Shown piece after piece: positions 40,165-48,422 of a stretch of DNA of 62,469 bases (the first letter of the stretch is position 1; each line of letters begins with the position of its first letter). Both the position numbers and the translations under genes were made by a program. The notes under the pieces are model-generated. The model had not been told where the DNA came from, searched no databases, and saw only the letters and a list, made by a program, of their open reading frames with translations. Source of the DNA: Clostridia bacterium (GTDB lineage: Bacteria; Bacillota; Clostridia; Oscillospirales; Acutalibacteraceae); NCBI GenBank assembly GCA_017436285.1, contig JAFSDL010000050.1, positions 1 to 62,469 of the forward strand. The letters are read 5' to 3'.

Positions 40165-42562
40165 CTTACCACATGTGTTTAACAAGAATGTTGTTATACT
40201 GTTAGTTATATATGCACTTGTTCTTATTTACGAGTTGTTAGTGAAAATTTTTACTGAGTCATTTTCTTTGTATAATCCGTATGATTTTGAACAAGAGTTT
40301 AATAATTTGTCAATAATTACATTTGCTTCGGGTTGTTTGCTTTCATTGGTTCAATTCAGATTTTTACAATTAAAAACAAAATGTACTACTATATTAAGCT
40401 TTGGCGAATCAAGGAAAACACTATTCAGAAAGAACTTCTGGTTTCCTCTTCTAAGTATGGTTTTAATAACAATTGGATTCTATGTGATATTAACGAGTAT
40501 TAGTTGGGATTTTAGAGAACATTCAACAGACCTTTTAGATGAATATCTTGCGAATGCATTAATAGCAATATTACCGATTTTTGTCGGTTATACAGTTGGT
40601 GCGTTTTCAAGTATGGTGTGTGGTAAAACAATAGAAACATTATTTTTCGGAGCAAGTATTTGCGCATTGCCTTTTTCACTTTTTAATTTGGCTGATTCAA
40701 TGTTTTCCTTGTTTTTGAAAGGTTATCATTCAGTGGCTTGGGAATATTGGTATTTTTCGAATTATACTTCTGCTGAAGTACATGACGTTACAACAATTTT
40801 ATCTTTCTTTGATCCTCTTTATACTTTGAATTTAAATGTGTTCGGTTTTGATGATAAGGATGTATCAATGGAATATTGGTTCGAAACACCGGCGTTTTAT
40901 ATTGTTAAAAACTTGATTTGGATTGTAATTTTTATCGGCATAATATTTGTTGTTGAAAAATATTTTGTGAAAAATTTTCAAGTAGAAAATTGCGATAAGA
41001 AAGGAAAATCTAAACTTGTCAGAATTATATCTGCTTTAACACCAGCTTTGATGATAGAAGCCGTTATCTTTAACTATATTTATGAATATTGTTTTGCGGA
41101 CGCACCATCAAGTATAATGGTTGCTTTGTTAATAGGTGTTGTAATTTTTGCTTTTATTACAGCAATCATAATTGTGCTGTTGTTTTTTAAGAAATCAAAA
41201 GGATTATTATTTAATTTATTTGGAATTGTTGTTTCAGTGGCTTTAACGTTGTTGGTATTTTTTATCTCAATTACCGGTTGCTTTGGTTATTCTTCATATT
41301 CTCCTGATGCGGAGAAAATAAAATCAGTTTCAATAAATGATGTTACTTATTTAATACCCAATTACACCATTGATTATTATGGTTCTATAGATGAATGTCT
41401 AAGTCCCGATATTAATTTTGAATTAAAAGAAGAAATTGAATTAATTAAAGATATTCAAAAATTTATAGCTAAAGATAGCAATTATGATATAAAGGATACT
41501 TTTACAATAACTTATGAGCTTGAAGATGGTAGTGTTGTAACCAGAAGTTTCACATATTTAAGTGAAGAGGCTTGTGAAAAAATAGGTGGGCTTTGGGAAA
41601 CCGAAACTGTTCTGAATTTTTATAAAACAATTTTAAATCAAAGTCCGGATATTAACAGTTCTTCATCCGAGTATGCCTGGTTTGAGTGGGAAAAAGATTT
41701 AATTTTTAATAATAATTTCAAAAATATAGGTGAAAGTCATTATGATGATGAAGATTTCGATTATGCTCTTGATGATACTACATCTTATATGACAATTGCT
41801 GATGCGGATTCACTTGTTGTAATAGGCAAGGATACTGTTGCAACTTGTCTTACTAACGAAGATATTGAAAGAGATACCATAGAGCAGTTGAAAAAAGCTT
41901 TATACGAGGATTATGTAAATTTGTCAGCTTCACAGCATTTTAGACCTGAAAAACAACTTGGCATAATTAGTTTAGCCTCTTGTTCAGCGTTGTTAGAAAA
42001 TGAAATGTTTTATGCTGACGAGGGTGAAGAGTTTACAGCACAAGAATTGTTAGATGATTGGAAGTATAGTCTGTTTAAATTTTCAGTAACTACAGATATG
42101 GTTAATACCATAAGTGTACTGAAAAAAGCAGACCTGTATAAATATTTTGTTTCAAATTTGACAGTTGAAGAAGCCCATATAATTGATTCACAAAAATTGT
42201 TATCGTGGATGTATTTACCTCAAGCGTTTGATGATGTTGTCAGAACTAAAGATGGTTATTGTTTATCCGCTATGACATATTGTTGGAATTATAGTAAAAA
42301 CGGAGTGTACCTGCAGGATGGTTGTGGATATACCAAAGATTCTGATAAAGAATATGGTTGGTATCACAATGATTGGGATTTTGATGATGGCTATGATGAA
42401 TTAATTCCCATCCCTAAAGCTGACATTAAAAAAATCACACCCGAAGAGGCGGAGAAACTTCGTGAAAAAGCATTTATGACCTATAACGCAGGGAATGATT
42501 GCAAGTTCCTTGTAATGAAATATACCGACGGAACAGCAAATATGCTTGTGATTCCCGATTAA
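40121..42562 (+). CDS. ABC transporter permease with large extracytoplasmic domain
   Basis: 813 residues. About eight helices in residues 20-410 (for example VVILLVIYALVLIYELLV, FWFPLLSMVLITIGFYVI, FAFITAIIIVLLFF), then a last helix (VSVALTLLVFFISITGCFGY) and a C-terminal soluble region of about 390 residues. The region is rich in Asp, Glu and Tyr and probably faces outside. This layout occurs in Firmicute exporter permeases downstream of YtrA-type regulators. ATG 40121 has GGAGG 9 bases upstream. The substrate is unknown. Codon use is more AT-rich than in the genes around it. Confidence 0.8.
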   Translation: MTEKSNQSSGKRKFNLPHVFNKNVVILLVIYALVLIYELLVKIFTESFSLYNPYDFEQEFNNLSIITFASGCLLSLVQFRFLQLKTKCTTILSFGESRKTLFRKNFWFPLLSMVLITIGFYVILTSISWDFREHSTDLLDEYLANALIAILPIFVGYTVGAFSSMVCGKTIETLFFGASICALPFSLFNLADSMFSLFLKGYHSVAWEYWYFSNYTSAEVHDVTTILSFFDPLYTLNLNVFGFDDKDVSMEYWFETPAFYIVKNLIWIVIFIGIIFVVEKYFVKNFQVENCDKKGKSKLVRIISALTPALMIEAVIFNYIYEYCFADAPSSIMVALLIGVVIFAFITAIIIVLLFFKKSKGLLFNLFGIVVSVALTLLVFFISITGCFGYSSYSPDAEKIKSVSINDVTYLIPNYTIDYYGSIDECLSPDINFELKEEIELIKDIQKFIAKDSNYDIKDTFTITYELEDGSVVTRSFTYLSEEACEKIGGLWETETVLNFYKTILNQSPDINSSSSEYAWFEWEKDLIFNNNFKNIGESHYDDEDFDYALDDTTSYMTIADADSLVVIGKDTVATCLTNEDIERDTIEQLKKALYEDYVNLSASQHFRPEKQLGIISLASCSALLENEMFYADEGEEFTAQELLDDWKYSLFKFSVTTDMVNTISVLKKADLYKYFVSNLTVEEAHIIDSQKLLSWMYLPQAFDDVVRTKDGYCLSAMTYCWNYSKNGVYLQDGCGYTKDSDKEYGWYHNDWDFDDGYDELIPIPKADIKKITPEEAEKLREKAFMTYNAGNDCKFLVMKYTDGTANMLVIPD

Positions 42563-42563
42563 C

Positions 42564-42598
42564 AAAAAACGACTCAACTTCGGTTGAGTCGTTTTTTA
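42564..42598 (+). terminator. terminator of the GntR-ABC operon
   Basis: 15-bp stem AAAAAACGACTCAAC/GTTGAGTCGTTTTTT closed by a TTCG tetraloop, immediately after the permease stop. Confidence 0.93.
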
Positions 42599-42667
42599 GC
42601 TGCCAGTCTATAGTCGCCAGCTACCAGTTGCCAGCTGCCAGTATTGGATCTGCGACGCAATTGTAAA
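42599..42667 (+). repeat. heptamer array plus CTGCGACGCAATT motif (element H5)
   Basis: Units GCCAGTC/GCCAGCT/ACCAGTT/GCCAGCT/GCCAGTA occupy 42601-42642. TTGGATCTGCGACGCAATTG and TAAA follow (42644-42667), the same tail type as H2, H3 and H7 but degenerate. Confidence 0.65.
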
Positions 42668-42697
42668 GATAGGAGAATAAAGTTGTTGTGTGTGGTG

Positions 42698-43042
42698 CCT
42701 GCCTTCGAAGGCGGGGGGACCGTCTTTAAAAGAATAAAAATTTGGTGTTTTGTACCAAGCGAGACTGTTGTAAAGGTAAAGAATAAAGTATAGCGGAACG
42801 GTGGGTGGTTCTCGACGCGAACCCAATGAGCGTCGTTGAATCGTGAGATTCAATTGTAATAAACTAACAGAGAACAATGATTTTATTACAGTTTCACCTA
42901 CGGTGAAATGACGCTTGCGCGTCAAGAACCTTCCACCACCCGACCAACTTAAATTTTCTTTTATTGTTCCTACGCTTGAAATTATATTTATAACAGCTAC
43001 AAATAAAAAGGCGGTCCCCCTTCCTTTGAAGGAAGGTCAGGA
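42698..43042. repeat. 345-bp nested foldback element
   Basis: Outer arms: 42698-42722 (CCTGCCTTCGAAGGCGGGGG then GACCG) and its inverse-like partner 43012-43042 (CGGTCCCCCTTCC...). Inner arms: 42800-42819 (GGTGGGTGGTTCTCGACGCG) against 42910-42941 (GACGC...GTCAAGAACC...CCACCACCC). Local hairpins at 42836-42853 (TTGAATC/GATTCAA) and 42892-42908 (TTTCAC/GTGAAA), plus TAATAAA/TTTATTA between them. No coding frame with a ribosome binding site. With H5 it fills the whole 540-bp gap up to the DUF1015 gene. Confidence 0.7.
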
Positions 43043-43102
43043 CTGCCATAAAATTTATTGTTCTGTATTTTTATTTATTCCAAAATTCAGTACTATAGAT
43101 TT

Positions 43103-44347
43103 TTATTTCAACTTGTGAATAAAAAGACCACTCAACAGTTTTGGCTCGAACCAAGTTGATTTTGGTGGCATAATCATATTTGCATCGGCAATTGACATAA
43201 GGTCGTAGAGGGTGGTGGGGTACATTGAAAATGCAACTGTCATATCCTCCTTGCATCTCTTTTCAAGCTCCTTAAGACCTCTTATACCACCGATAAAATC
43301 AATTCTTTTATCTGTTCTCGGGTCACCGATTGCGAGGATTGGTGTGAGAAGATTTTTCTGAAGAATTGAAACGTCAAGCTGGTCAACGGGGTTGTTTTCA
43401 TCAAATGTGCCGTCCTTTGCAGTAAGCTTATACCATTTTTCACCAAGATACATACCAAAGGTGTGTTTTTCTTCAGGATAATATGCACCATCGCAGGATG
43501 CAAGCTCAACCTCGAATTTTTCTGCGATTTTTTCAATAAACTCTTCCTCAGTATTGCCGTTCAAATCCTTAACAACTCTGTTGTAGTCCATAATTTCAAG
43601 GGTATTAGCAGGGAAGAGGACTGCAAGGAAAAAATTGAATTCTTCCGTTCCGTCAAAGTCAGGGTTTTGTTCTCTGCGCATTTTTGCAACATTAACTGCA
43701 GAGGCGCATCTGTGATGACCGTCTGCAATATAGAAATCGCCAACCTGACCTAAAAGCTCGGAAAGCTCTTTACAGATTTCGGGGTTTTCAATTACCCATA
43801 CTGTGTTACCGATTCCATCATCGGTTATAAAATCATAAACAGGAGCATTCTTTTTCTGCTCTTCAATTATTGCATTAACCTTTTCGTTATCTCTGTAGCA
43901 AAGGAAAATAGGACCTGTATTAGCATCGCAGGTATCAACGTGGCGGATGCGGTCTGCTTCTTTATCCGCTCTTGTTAATTCGTGCTTTTTAATGCGGTTT
44001 TCAATATAATCATCAACCCAGGCACAGCCCACAAGACCGGTCTGCTCTCTGTCGTTCATAATCTGGCGGTAAACATAAAAGCAAGGGCTTTCATCCATTG
44101 CGCAGATGCCGTCTTTTTCAAGCTTTTCAAGGTTTTCTTTAGCCTTTGCATATACTTCGGGACTATAAAGGTCTGTGCTCTCGGGTAAATCTATTTCCGC
44201 TTTATCAACGTGAAGAAAAGAATAAGGGTTGCCAACAACCATTTCTGCAGCTTCCTTGCTATTCATAACATCATAGGGGAGAGCCGCAACCTTATCTGCA
44301 TACTCAGGGACAGGTCTTAATGCTTTAAAGGGTCTGAAAACTGCCAT
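43103..44347 (-). CDS. DUF1015 family protein, SerK-like
   Basis: 414 residues. The opening VFRPFKALRPVPEYADKVAALPYDVMNSKEA, read in two parts (FRPFKALRPVPEYADKVAAL; PYDVMNSKEAAE), and YIADGHHRCASAVNVAK are DUF1015 hallmarks. One archaeal member (SerK) is an ADP-dependent free serine kinase; the bacterial role is mostly inferred from that. The conserved ADGHHR box holds likely catalytic or phosphate-binding residues. ATG 44347 is preceded by GGAGGT; an in-frame ATG 5 codons earlier overlaps that site. Monocistronic. Confidence 0.88.
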   Translation of the reverse strand: MAVFRPFKALRPVPEYADKVAALPYDVMNSKEAAEMVVGNPYSFLHVDKAEIDLPESTDLYSPEVYAKAKENLEKLEKDGICAMDESPCFYVYRQIMNDREQTGLVGCAWVDDYIENRIKKHELTRADKEADRIRHVDTCDANTGPIFLCYRDNEKVNAIIEEQKKNAPVYDFITDDGIGNTVWVIENPEICKELSELLGQVGDFYIADGHHRCASAVNVAKMRREQNPDFDGTEEFNFFLAVLFPANTLEIMDYNRVVKDLNGNTEEEFIEKIAEKFEVELASCDGAYYPEEKHTFGMYLGEKWYKLTAKDGTFDENNPVDQLDVSILQKNLLTPILAIGDPRTDKRIDFIGGIRGLKELEKRCKEDMTVAFSMYPTTLYDLMSIADANMIMPPKSTWFEPKLLSGLFIHKLK

Positions 44348-44479
44348 ATTTATTACCTCCAAGGGTTAAAATCTGAATTTATTTTACTGTATTTATTTTG
44401 TTCTTGTCAATAATATTATTGCATTTTAAAAATTGGTATGATATTTTATTTTTAGAAATTTTTTAAAAGGATGCAGAAA

Positions 44480-45169
44480 ATGGATTTTAAAAGAATAATG
44501 AATTACTGCACTAATCTGCAGTTAAATAACAACAGAACCTGGTTCCACGAAACCCACGATGAATATGAATTGGCAAGAAAGGATTTTCTTGGGTTTATTG
44601 ACAGGCTTCGTTTTGTTATAAACGATGAAGCACCCGATATTGGTAAAACAATAATGTATATGGAGCCGAGAGAGTGGATGTATCGTGTGGCTCGTGATAT
44701 GCGCTTTCACAAGAACGGACCGCCATACAATCCTGCCTTCAGAGCATATATTTCACCTGACAGAAAGTCTTGGTTACCCGTTGGTTATTATCTTCGTGTT
44801 TGCCCCGGTTCCTCTTGTTTCGGAACAGGGCTTTGGTGCGATACAACTGCGAAAATGAACAATATCCGCCATTATATTTCAAAGCATTTTGATGAGTTTC
44901 AGGAAATAATGTATAAAACAAATATTTCTGTTAATGGTGATAAGCTTAAATCAATGCCACGTGGCTTTTCTGCAGACGACCCGGCGGCAGAATATATTAA
45001 AATGAAGAATTGGGAAATGATTTATTTCATTCCCGATGAGGATTTTGATACCTTTGAAAACACCTTGGATTTGTTCACATTTTATATAAGAAAAATGGAG
45101 CCTATGAGAAAATTTCTTCTCAAAGCCTCAAAGCATATAGAAAATCAAAGACCTGAGTTTGAGTGGTGA
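44480..45169 (+). CDS. DUF2461 domain-containing protein
   Basis: 229 residues. NNNRTWFHETHDEYELARKDF and RVARDMRFHKNGPPYNPAFRAY, read as separate motifs, are characteristic of DUF2461 (TIGR02453), a widespread family of unknown activity. ATG 44480 lies 8 bases after AAAAGGA; the in-frame ATG at 44471 overlaps that site. Divergent from the DUF1015 gene, followed by a terminator. Confidence 0.87.
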   Translation: MDFKRIMNYCTNLQLNNNRTWFHETHDEYELARKDFLGFIDRLRFVINDEAPDIGKTIMYMEPREWMYRVARDMRFHKNGPPYNPAFRAYISPDRKSWLPVGYYLRVCPGSSCFGTGLWCDTTAKMNNIRHYISKHFDEFQEIMYKTNISVNGDKLKSMPRGFSADDPAAEYIKMKNWEMIYFIPDEDFDTFENTLDLFTFYIRKMEPMRKFLLKASKHIENQRPEFEW

Positions 45170-45170
45170 A

Positions 45171-45199
45171 AAAAGCCTGACCTTTTGGTCGGGCTTTTT
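45171..45199 (+). terminator. terminator after DUF2461 gene
   Basis: AAAAGCCTGACC pairs with GGTCGGGCTTTT (one G-T pair), loop TTTT, then T's. Confidence 0.9.
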
Positions 45200-45346
45200 A
45201 GCTACCAGTCTCCAGCTACCAGTCTCCAGCATCGAAGCAAAAATCTTGTCGTTCTTTCTTATTCGCATTTCTTCATTTTTAAATAATAAGTGCAACGATT
45301 TTTCCTCTGTGAAGGCTGGTAGCTGACAGCTGGCGACTGGCGACTA
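45200..45346. repeat. foldback element with heptamer arrays as arms (element H6)
   Basis: Left arm GCTACCA/GTCTCCA/GCTACCA/GTCTCCA (45200-45230); right arm in the inverse orientation (GGCTGGT, AGCTGAC, AGCTGGC, GACTGGC, 45314-45346). Spacer of about 83 bp contains AAAAATCTTGTCG near the left arm and CAACGATTTTT near the right arm, which are also partly complementary. The same architecture as H1. Confidence 0.75.
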
Positions 45347-45366
45347 AACAATGTTAATAATTTATC

Positions 45367-45404
45367 ACACAATGTTGACAAATTGTGTTAAATAATTGTA
45401 TAAT
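45367..45404 (+). promoter_or_regulatory. promoter of the SDR gene pair with overlapping palindrome
   Basis: TTGACA (45375-45380), an 18-bp spacer and TATAAT (45399-45404). ACACAAT (45368-45374) and ATTGTGT (45382-45388) form an inverted repeat centred on the -35 hexamer and could be an operator. Confidence 0.65.
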
Positions 45405-45442
45405 GTAAGATGTTAAAATTTTGGAAAGATGGGGTGTTTTTT

Positions 45443-46960
45443 ATGTCTAAAAAAACCGTATTCTTAACCGGTTCATCAGGTACAATGGGATGGGCAGGTT
45501 TCAAGGAACTCTATGCAAAGAAGAATCAGTATAATATCGTTCTTCTTAACAGAGGCAGTCAGAAAAACAAGGATAAATTCAAGGATTATGAAAATGATCC
45601 CGCAGTTAAGCTTGTTTGGGGTGACCTTACAAACTATGAAGATGTTCTCGAATGTGTAACAGGCGCAGACTATGTTCTTCATGTTGGTGGTATGGTTTCT
45701 CCCGCTGCAGACTATTATCCCGTGAAAACTCAGAAAACAAACGTTACTGCGGCTCAGAACATTGTTAACGCTATTAAGGCTCAGCCCGATCCCGATGCAA
45801 TTAAAGTTGTTTACATAGGCACAGTTGCTGAAACAGGTGACCGTAATATGCCTATTCACTGGGCAAGAACAGGTGACCCCATTAAAATCAGTGTTTATGA
45901 CCACTATGCAATCAGTAAAGTAAAAGCTGAGGCAGTTTTCGCTGAATCAGGTCTTAAATATTGGGTATCTCTTCGTCAGTCCGGTATTCTTTATCCTGCT
46001 ATTCTTAAAAATATGGAACCCATTATGTATCATGTTCCCATTAACGGTGTTCTTGAATGGGCAACTGTTGAAGACTCAGGTCGTCTTCTTGCAAATGTTT
46101 GCGGTGATGATATTCCCGAGGAATTCTGGAGAAGATTCTATAACATCGGTTCCGGTGAAGAATACAGAATTACAAACTATGAATTTGAAGAGCTCCTTCT
46201 CGGCACTCTCGGTCTTGGCTCTCCCAAGAAGCTTTTTGACCCTCACTGGTTCACAACTCAGAACTTCCACGGTCAGTGGTACTATGATGGTGATGAGCTT
46301 GAAAAATATTGCCATTTCCGTGCTAACATTCCTGTTAAGCAGTATTTTAAACAGATGATGAACAATGTTGAGTTCTTCTATAAATTGGCTTTCCTTGCAA
46401 AGCCCTTCGCATTTGCAGTTAAGCCCTTTATGAAGAAAATTGCTCAGACTCCCGAGTACGGTACACTCTGGTGGGCAGCAAACAATGTTGATGTCAGAAT
46501 GACTGCTTACTACGGTAGCAAAGAGAATTTTGATAAGCTTCCCAGAAAATGGGCTGATTTTGATATCAAGATTCCCTCAAAGAAAACAACTGCTGATGAT
46601 GTTATCGTTCTTGACCACGGTTATGACGAAACAAAGGATTTCGATTCACTTACACTTGAAGACCTTCAGAAGGCTGCTGCTTTCAGAGGTGGTGAGTGTC
46701 TCGCAACTGAAATCGTTGATATGTACACTCCTGTTAAATGGAAGAGTGCAAGAGGTAATGAGTTCGAAATGAGCCCCAACCTTGTTCTTCGTGGCGGTCA
46801 TTGGTGTCCCGCAGAGCTTCCCTGGCCTTGGGATTACGATACAGAAGCAAAGCTTAACCCCTTCTTTGCTCAGGTTTGGTATCCTCTTCACAGTAAAGAG
46901 CAGAATTATTTCTACGGTCCCGAAATTTTTGATAACTTTAAGGAGAAGGTTACAGAATGA
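45443..46960 (+). CDS. extended SDR-family NAD-dependent epimerase/oxidoreductase with unusual C-terminal extension
   Basis: 505 residues. The N-terminal Rossmann fold has the nucleotide loop FLTGSSGTMGWAG (about 7-19), WGDLTNYEDV, then YDHYAISKVKAEAVF with the catalytic Tyr-x-x-x-Lys. After about residue 320 comes a segment of about 180 residues without SDR features (TPEYGTLWWAANNVDVRM, GGHWCPAELPWPWDY) that I do not recognise. ATG 45443 with GGGGTG upstream is preferred to the in-frame ATG at 45410. The next SDR gene overlaps by 4 bases (ATGA), so they probably act together. Substrate unknown. Confidence 0.85.
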   Translation: MSKKTVFLTGSSGTMGWAGFKELYAKKNQYNIVLLNRGSQKNKDKFKDYENDPAVKLVWGDLTNYEDVLECVTGADYVLHVGGMVSPAADYYPVKTQKTNVTAAQNIVNAIKAQPDPDAIKVVYIGTVAETGDRNMPIHWARTGDPIKISVYDHYAISKVKAEAVFAESGLKYWVSLRQSGILYPAILKNMEPIMYHVPINGVLEWATVEDSGRLLANVCGDDIPEEFWRRFYNIGSGEEYRITNYEFEELLLGTLGLGSPKKLFDPHWFTTQNFHGQWYYDGDELEKYCHFRANIPVKQYFKQMMNNVEFFYKLAFLAKPFAFAVKPFMKKIAQTPEYGTLWWAANNVDVRMTAYYGSKENFDKLPRKWADFDIKIPSKKTTADDVIVLDHGYDETKDFDSLTLEDLQKAAAFRGGECLATEIVDMYTPVKWKSARGNEFEMSPNLVLRGGHWCPAELPWPWDYDTEAKLNPFFAQVWYPLHSKEQNYFYGPEIFDNFKEKVTE

Positions 46961-47976
46961 AAGTATTTATGATTGGCGGTACAGGTCTTCTTGGCTGTGA
47001 AGCCGCAAGAATTTTTATCGAAAGAGGTCACGAGGTAACAAGCGTTGCTCTTCCTCCTCTTCCCGAAGGTGCTCCTATTCCTCAGGAAATGAAGCTTGAA
47101 TTCTGCAATATCTACGAGAAAACTGACGACGAAATCCGTGAGCTTCTCAAGGGTCACGATTGCTTCGTTTTCGCAGCAGGTATTGATGAAAGAGTTGAAT
47201 TCCCTGCACCTGTTTACGATGCATATTATAAATATAACATTCAGCCTCTCGAGAGAATTCTTCCTCTCTGTAAAGAGGTTGGCGTTAAGAGCGCAGTTAT
47301 TCTCGGCTCTTACTTTGCATATCTTGCAAAAGAAAGACCCGATATGAAGCTTACTGAGAAGCATCCCTACATCAGAAGTCGTATTGACCAGGAAAATGTT
47401 GCATTCTCCTTTGCGGACGATAATTTTGATGTATCTGTTCTTGAGCTTCCTTATATTTTCGGTACTCAGCCCGGTAGAAAGCCTGTTTGGGTTATTCTTA
47501 TTGAGCAGATTAAGAGAATGGATAAGCTTCCCTTCACAATGTACCCCGGTGGCGGTACTGCAATGCTTACAGTTCGCCAGGTTGGTGAGGTTATTGTTGG
47601 TGCTGCTGAAAAATCAAAGGGCGCAAAGGCTTGGCCTATCAGTATGTATAACCTTACCTGGAAGGAATTCCTTAAAATCGTTTATGCCGCAAGAGGTATG
47701 GGCGAAAACCGTAAGATTATCAGTGTTGCTCCCTGGATGATGAGAATGGGTCTTGGCGGTGTTAAGAAAGAATATGCTGCAAAGGGTATTGAAAGCGGTA
47801 TTGATGTTGACGGACTTGCAGATATTATGGGTCTCAACCTCTTCATTCCCGACCGTTTCTCAAAAGAGCTTGGCGCAACTGATGATGATATCAAGGCAGC
47901 TATTTTTGATTCAATCAAGGTTTCACAGGCAGTTTATGATGGAACAGTAGAGCTTCTTGGTATGAAAGGCGAATAA
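46957..47976 (+). CDS. NAD-dependent epimerase/dehydratase family protein (atypical SDR)
   Basis: 339 residues. The N-terminal FMIGGTGLLGCEAARIF is the dinucleotide-binding Gly-rich loop, followed by VFAAGIDERV, SAVILGSYFAYL and ELPYIFGTQPGRKP. The classical Tyr-x-x-x-Lys is not obvious, as in atypical SDRs (NmrA/isoflavone reductase-like). It overlaps the upstream SDR gene by 4 bases, so the two are translationally coupled. The pairing suggests two-step redox chemistry on the same compound. Confidence 0.85.
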   Translation: MKVFMIGGTGLLGCEAARIFIERGHEVTSVALPPLPEGAPIPQEMKLEFCNIYEKTDDEIRELLKGHDCFVFAAGIDERVEFPAPVYDAYYKYNIQPLERILPLCKEVGVKSAVILGSYFAYLAKERPDMKLTEKHPYIRSRIDQENVAFSFADDNFDVSVLELPYIFGTQPGRKPVWVILIEQIKRMDKLPFTMYPGGGTAMLTVRQVGEVIVGAAEKSKGAKAWPISMYNLTWKEFLKIVYAARGMGENRKIISVAPWMMRMGLGGVKKEYAAKGIESGIDVDGLADIMGLNLFIPDRFSKELGATDDDIKAAIFDSIKVSQAVYDGTVELLGMKGE

Positions 47977-48028
47977 TTTTCGTCATATCACGCGTATTTG
48001 ACGTTAATATTTAAGTAATATTAAAATC

Positions 48029-48069
48029 AATCCTCTCATATATTTTGTATAGAAATATATGGGAGGATT
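48029..48069 (+). promoter_or_regulatory. 17-bp hairpin enclosing the spoIIID ribosome binding site
   Basis: Bases 48029-48045 pair with 48053-48069 (16 Watson-Crick pairs and one G-T), loop of 7. The 3' arm contains GGGAGGA, the spoIIID ribosome binding site, with TTTT and the ATG just beyond. The structure would block translation if formed. Being followed by TTTTT, it could equally terminate transcription from the SDR operon. Confidence 0.7.
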
Positions 48070-48072
48070 TTT

Positions 48073-48339
48073 ATGTTTAATGATTATGATGAAAGAGCAG
48101 TAGAGCTTGGAAGATACATAACTGAAAGCAAATCAACAGTAAGAGCGGCGGCAAAAAAATTCGGTGTTTCAAAATCCACCGTTCATAGCGATATAACAAC
48201 AAAGCTCAAAAGAATCGACCCCGCTTTATATGGCGAGGTTAGAAAGGTTCTTGATATAAATAAAGAGGAAAGGCATATCAGAGGCGGTATTGCTACAAGA
48301 GAAAAATATAAAAGAGAAGCGGTAGCTTTGAAACGGTAA
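48073..48339 (+). CDS. spoIIID: sporulation transcriptional regulator SpoIIID
   Basis: 88 residues. The signature DERAVELGRYITESKSTVRA followed by AAKKFGVSKSTVHSDI (helix-turn-helix) and LYGEVRKVLDINKEERHIRG matches SpoIIID closely. It is a small mother-cell regulator that activates and represses many SigE-dependent genes. It appears to be a single gene; the ribosome binding site lies within a strong hairpin. Confidence 0.97.
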   Translation: MFNDYDERAVELGRYITESKSTVRAAAKKFGVSKSTVHSDITTKLKRIDPALYGEVRKVLDINKEERHIRGGIATREKYKREAVALKR

Positions 48340-48351
48340 CAATAATGTAAT

Positions 48352-48380
48352 TTGACAAATCACTCCGAAAATTGTATAGT
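48352..48380 (+). promoter_or_regulatory. sigma-A-type promoter of the lipoprotein gene
   Basis: TTGACA (48352-48357), a 17-bp spacer and TATAGT (48375-48380), 43 bases before the start codon. Confidence 0.65.
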
Positions 48381-48422
48381 GTGTATAAGAAAAAATATTA
48401 TTAAATAATTCGGAGAATAAAG

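Noticed and set aside
42698-43042. Foldback element considered as an insertion sequence
   Set aside because: It contains no transposase-like frame and no clear target-site duplication, so it is listed only as a repeat.
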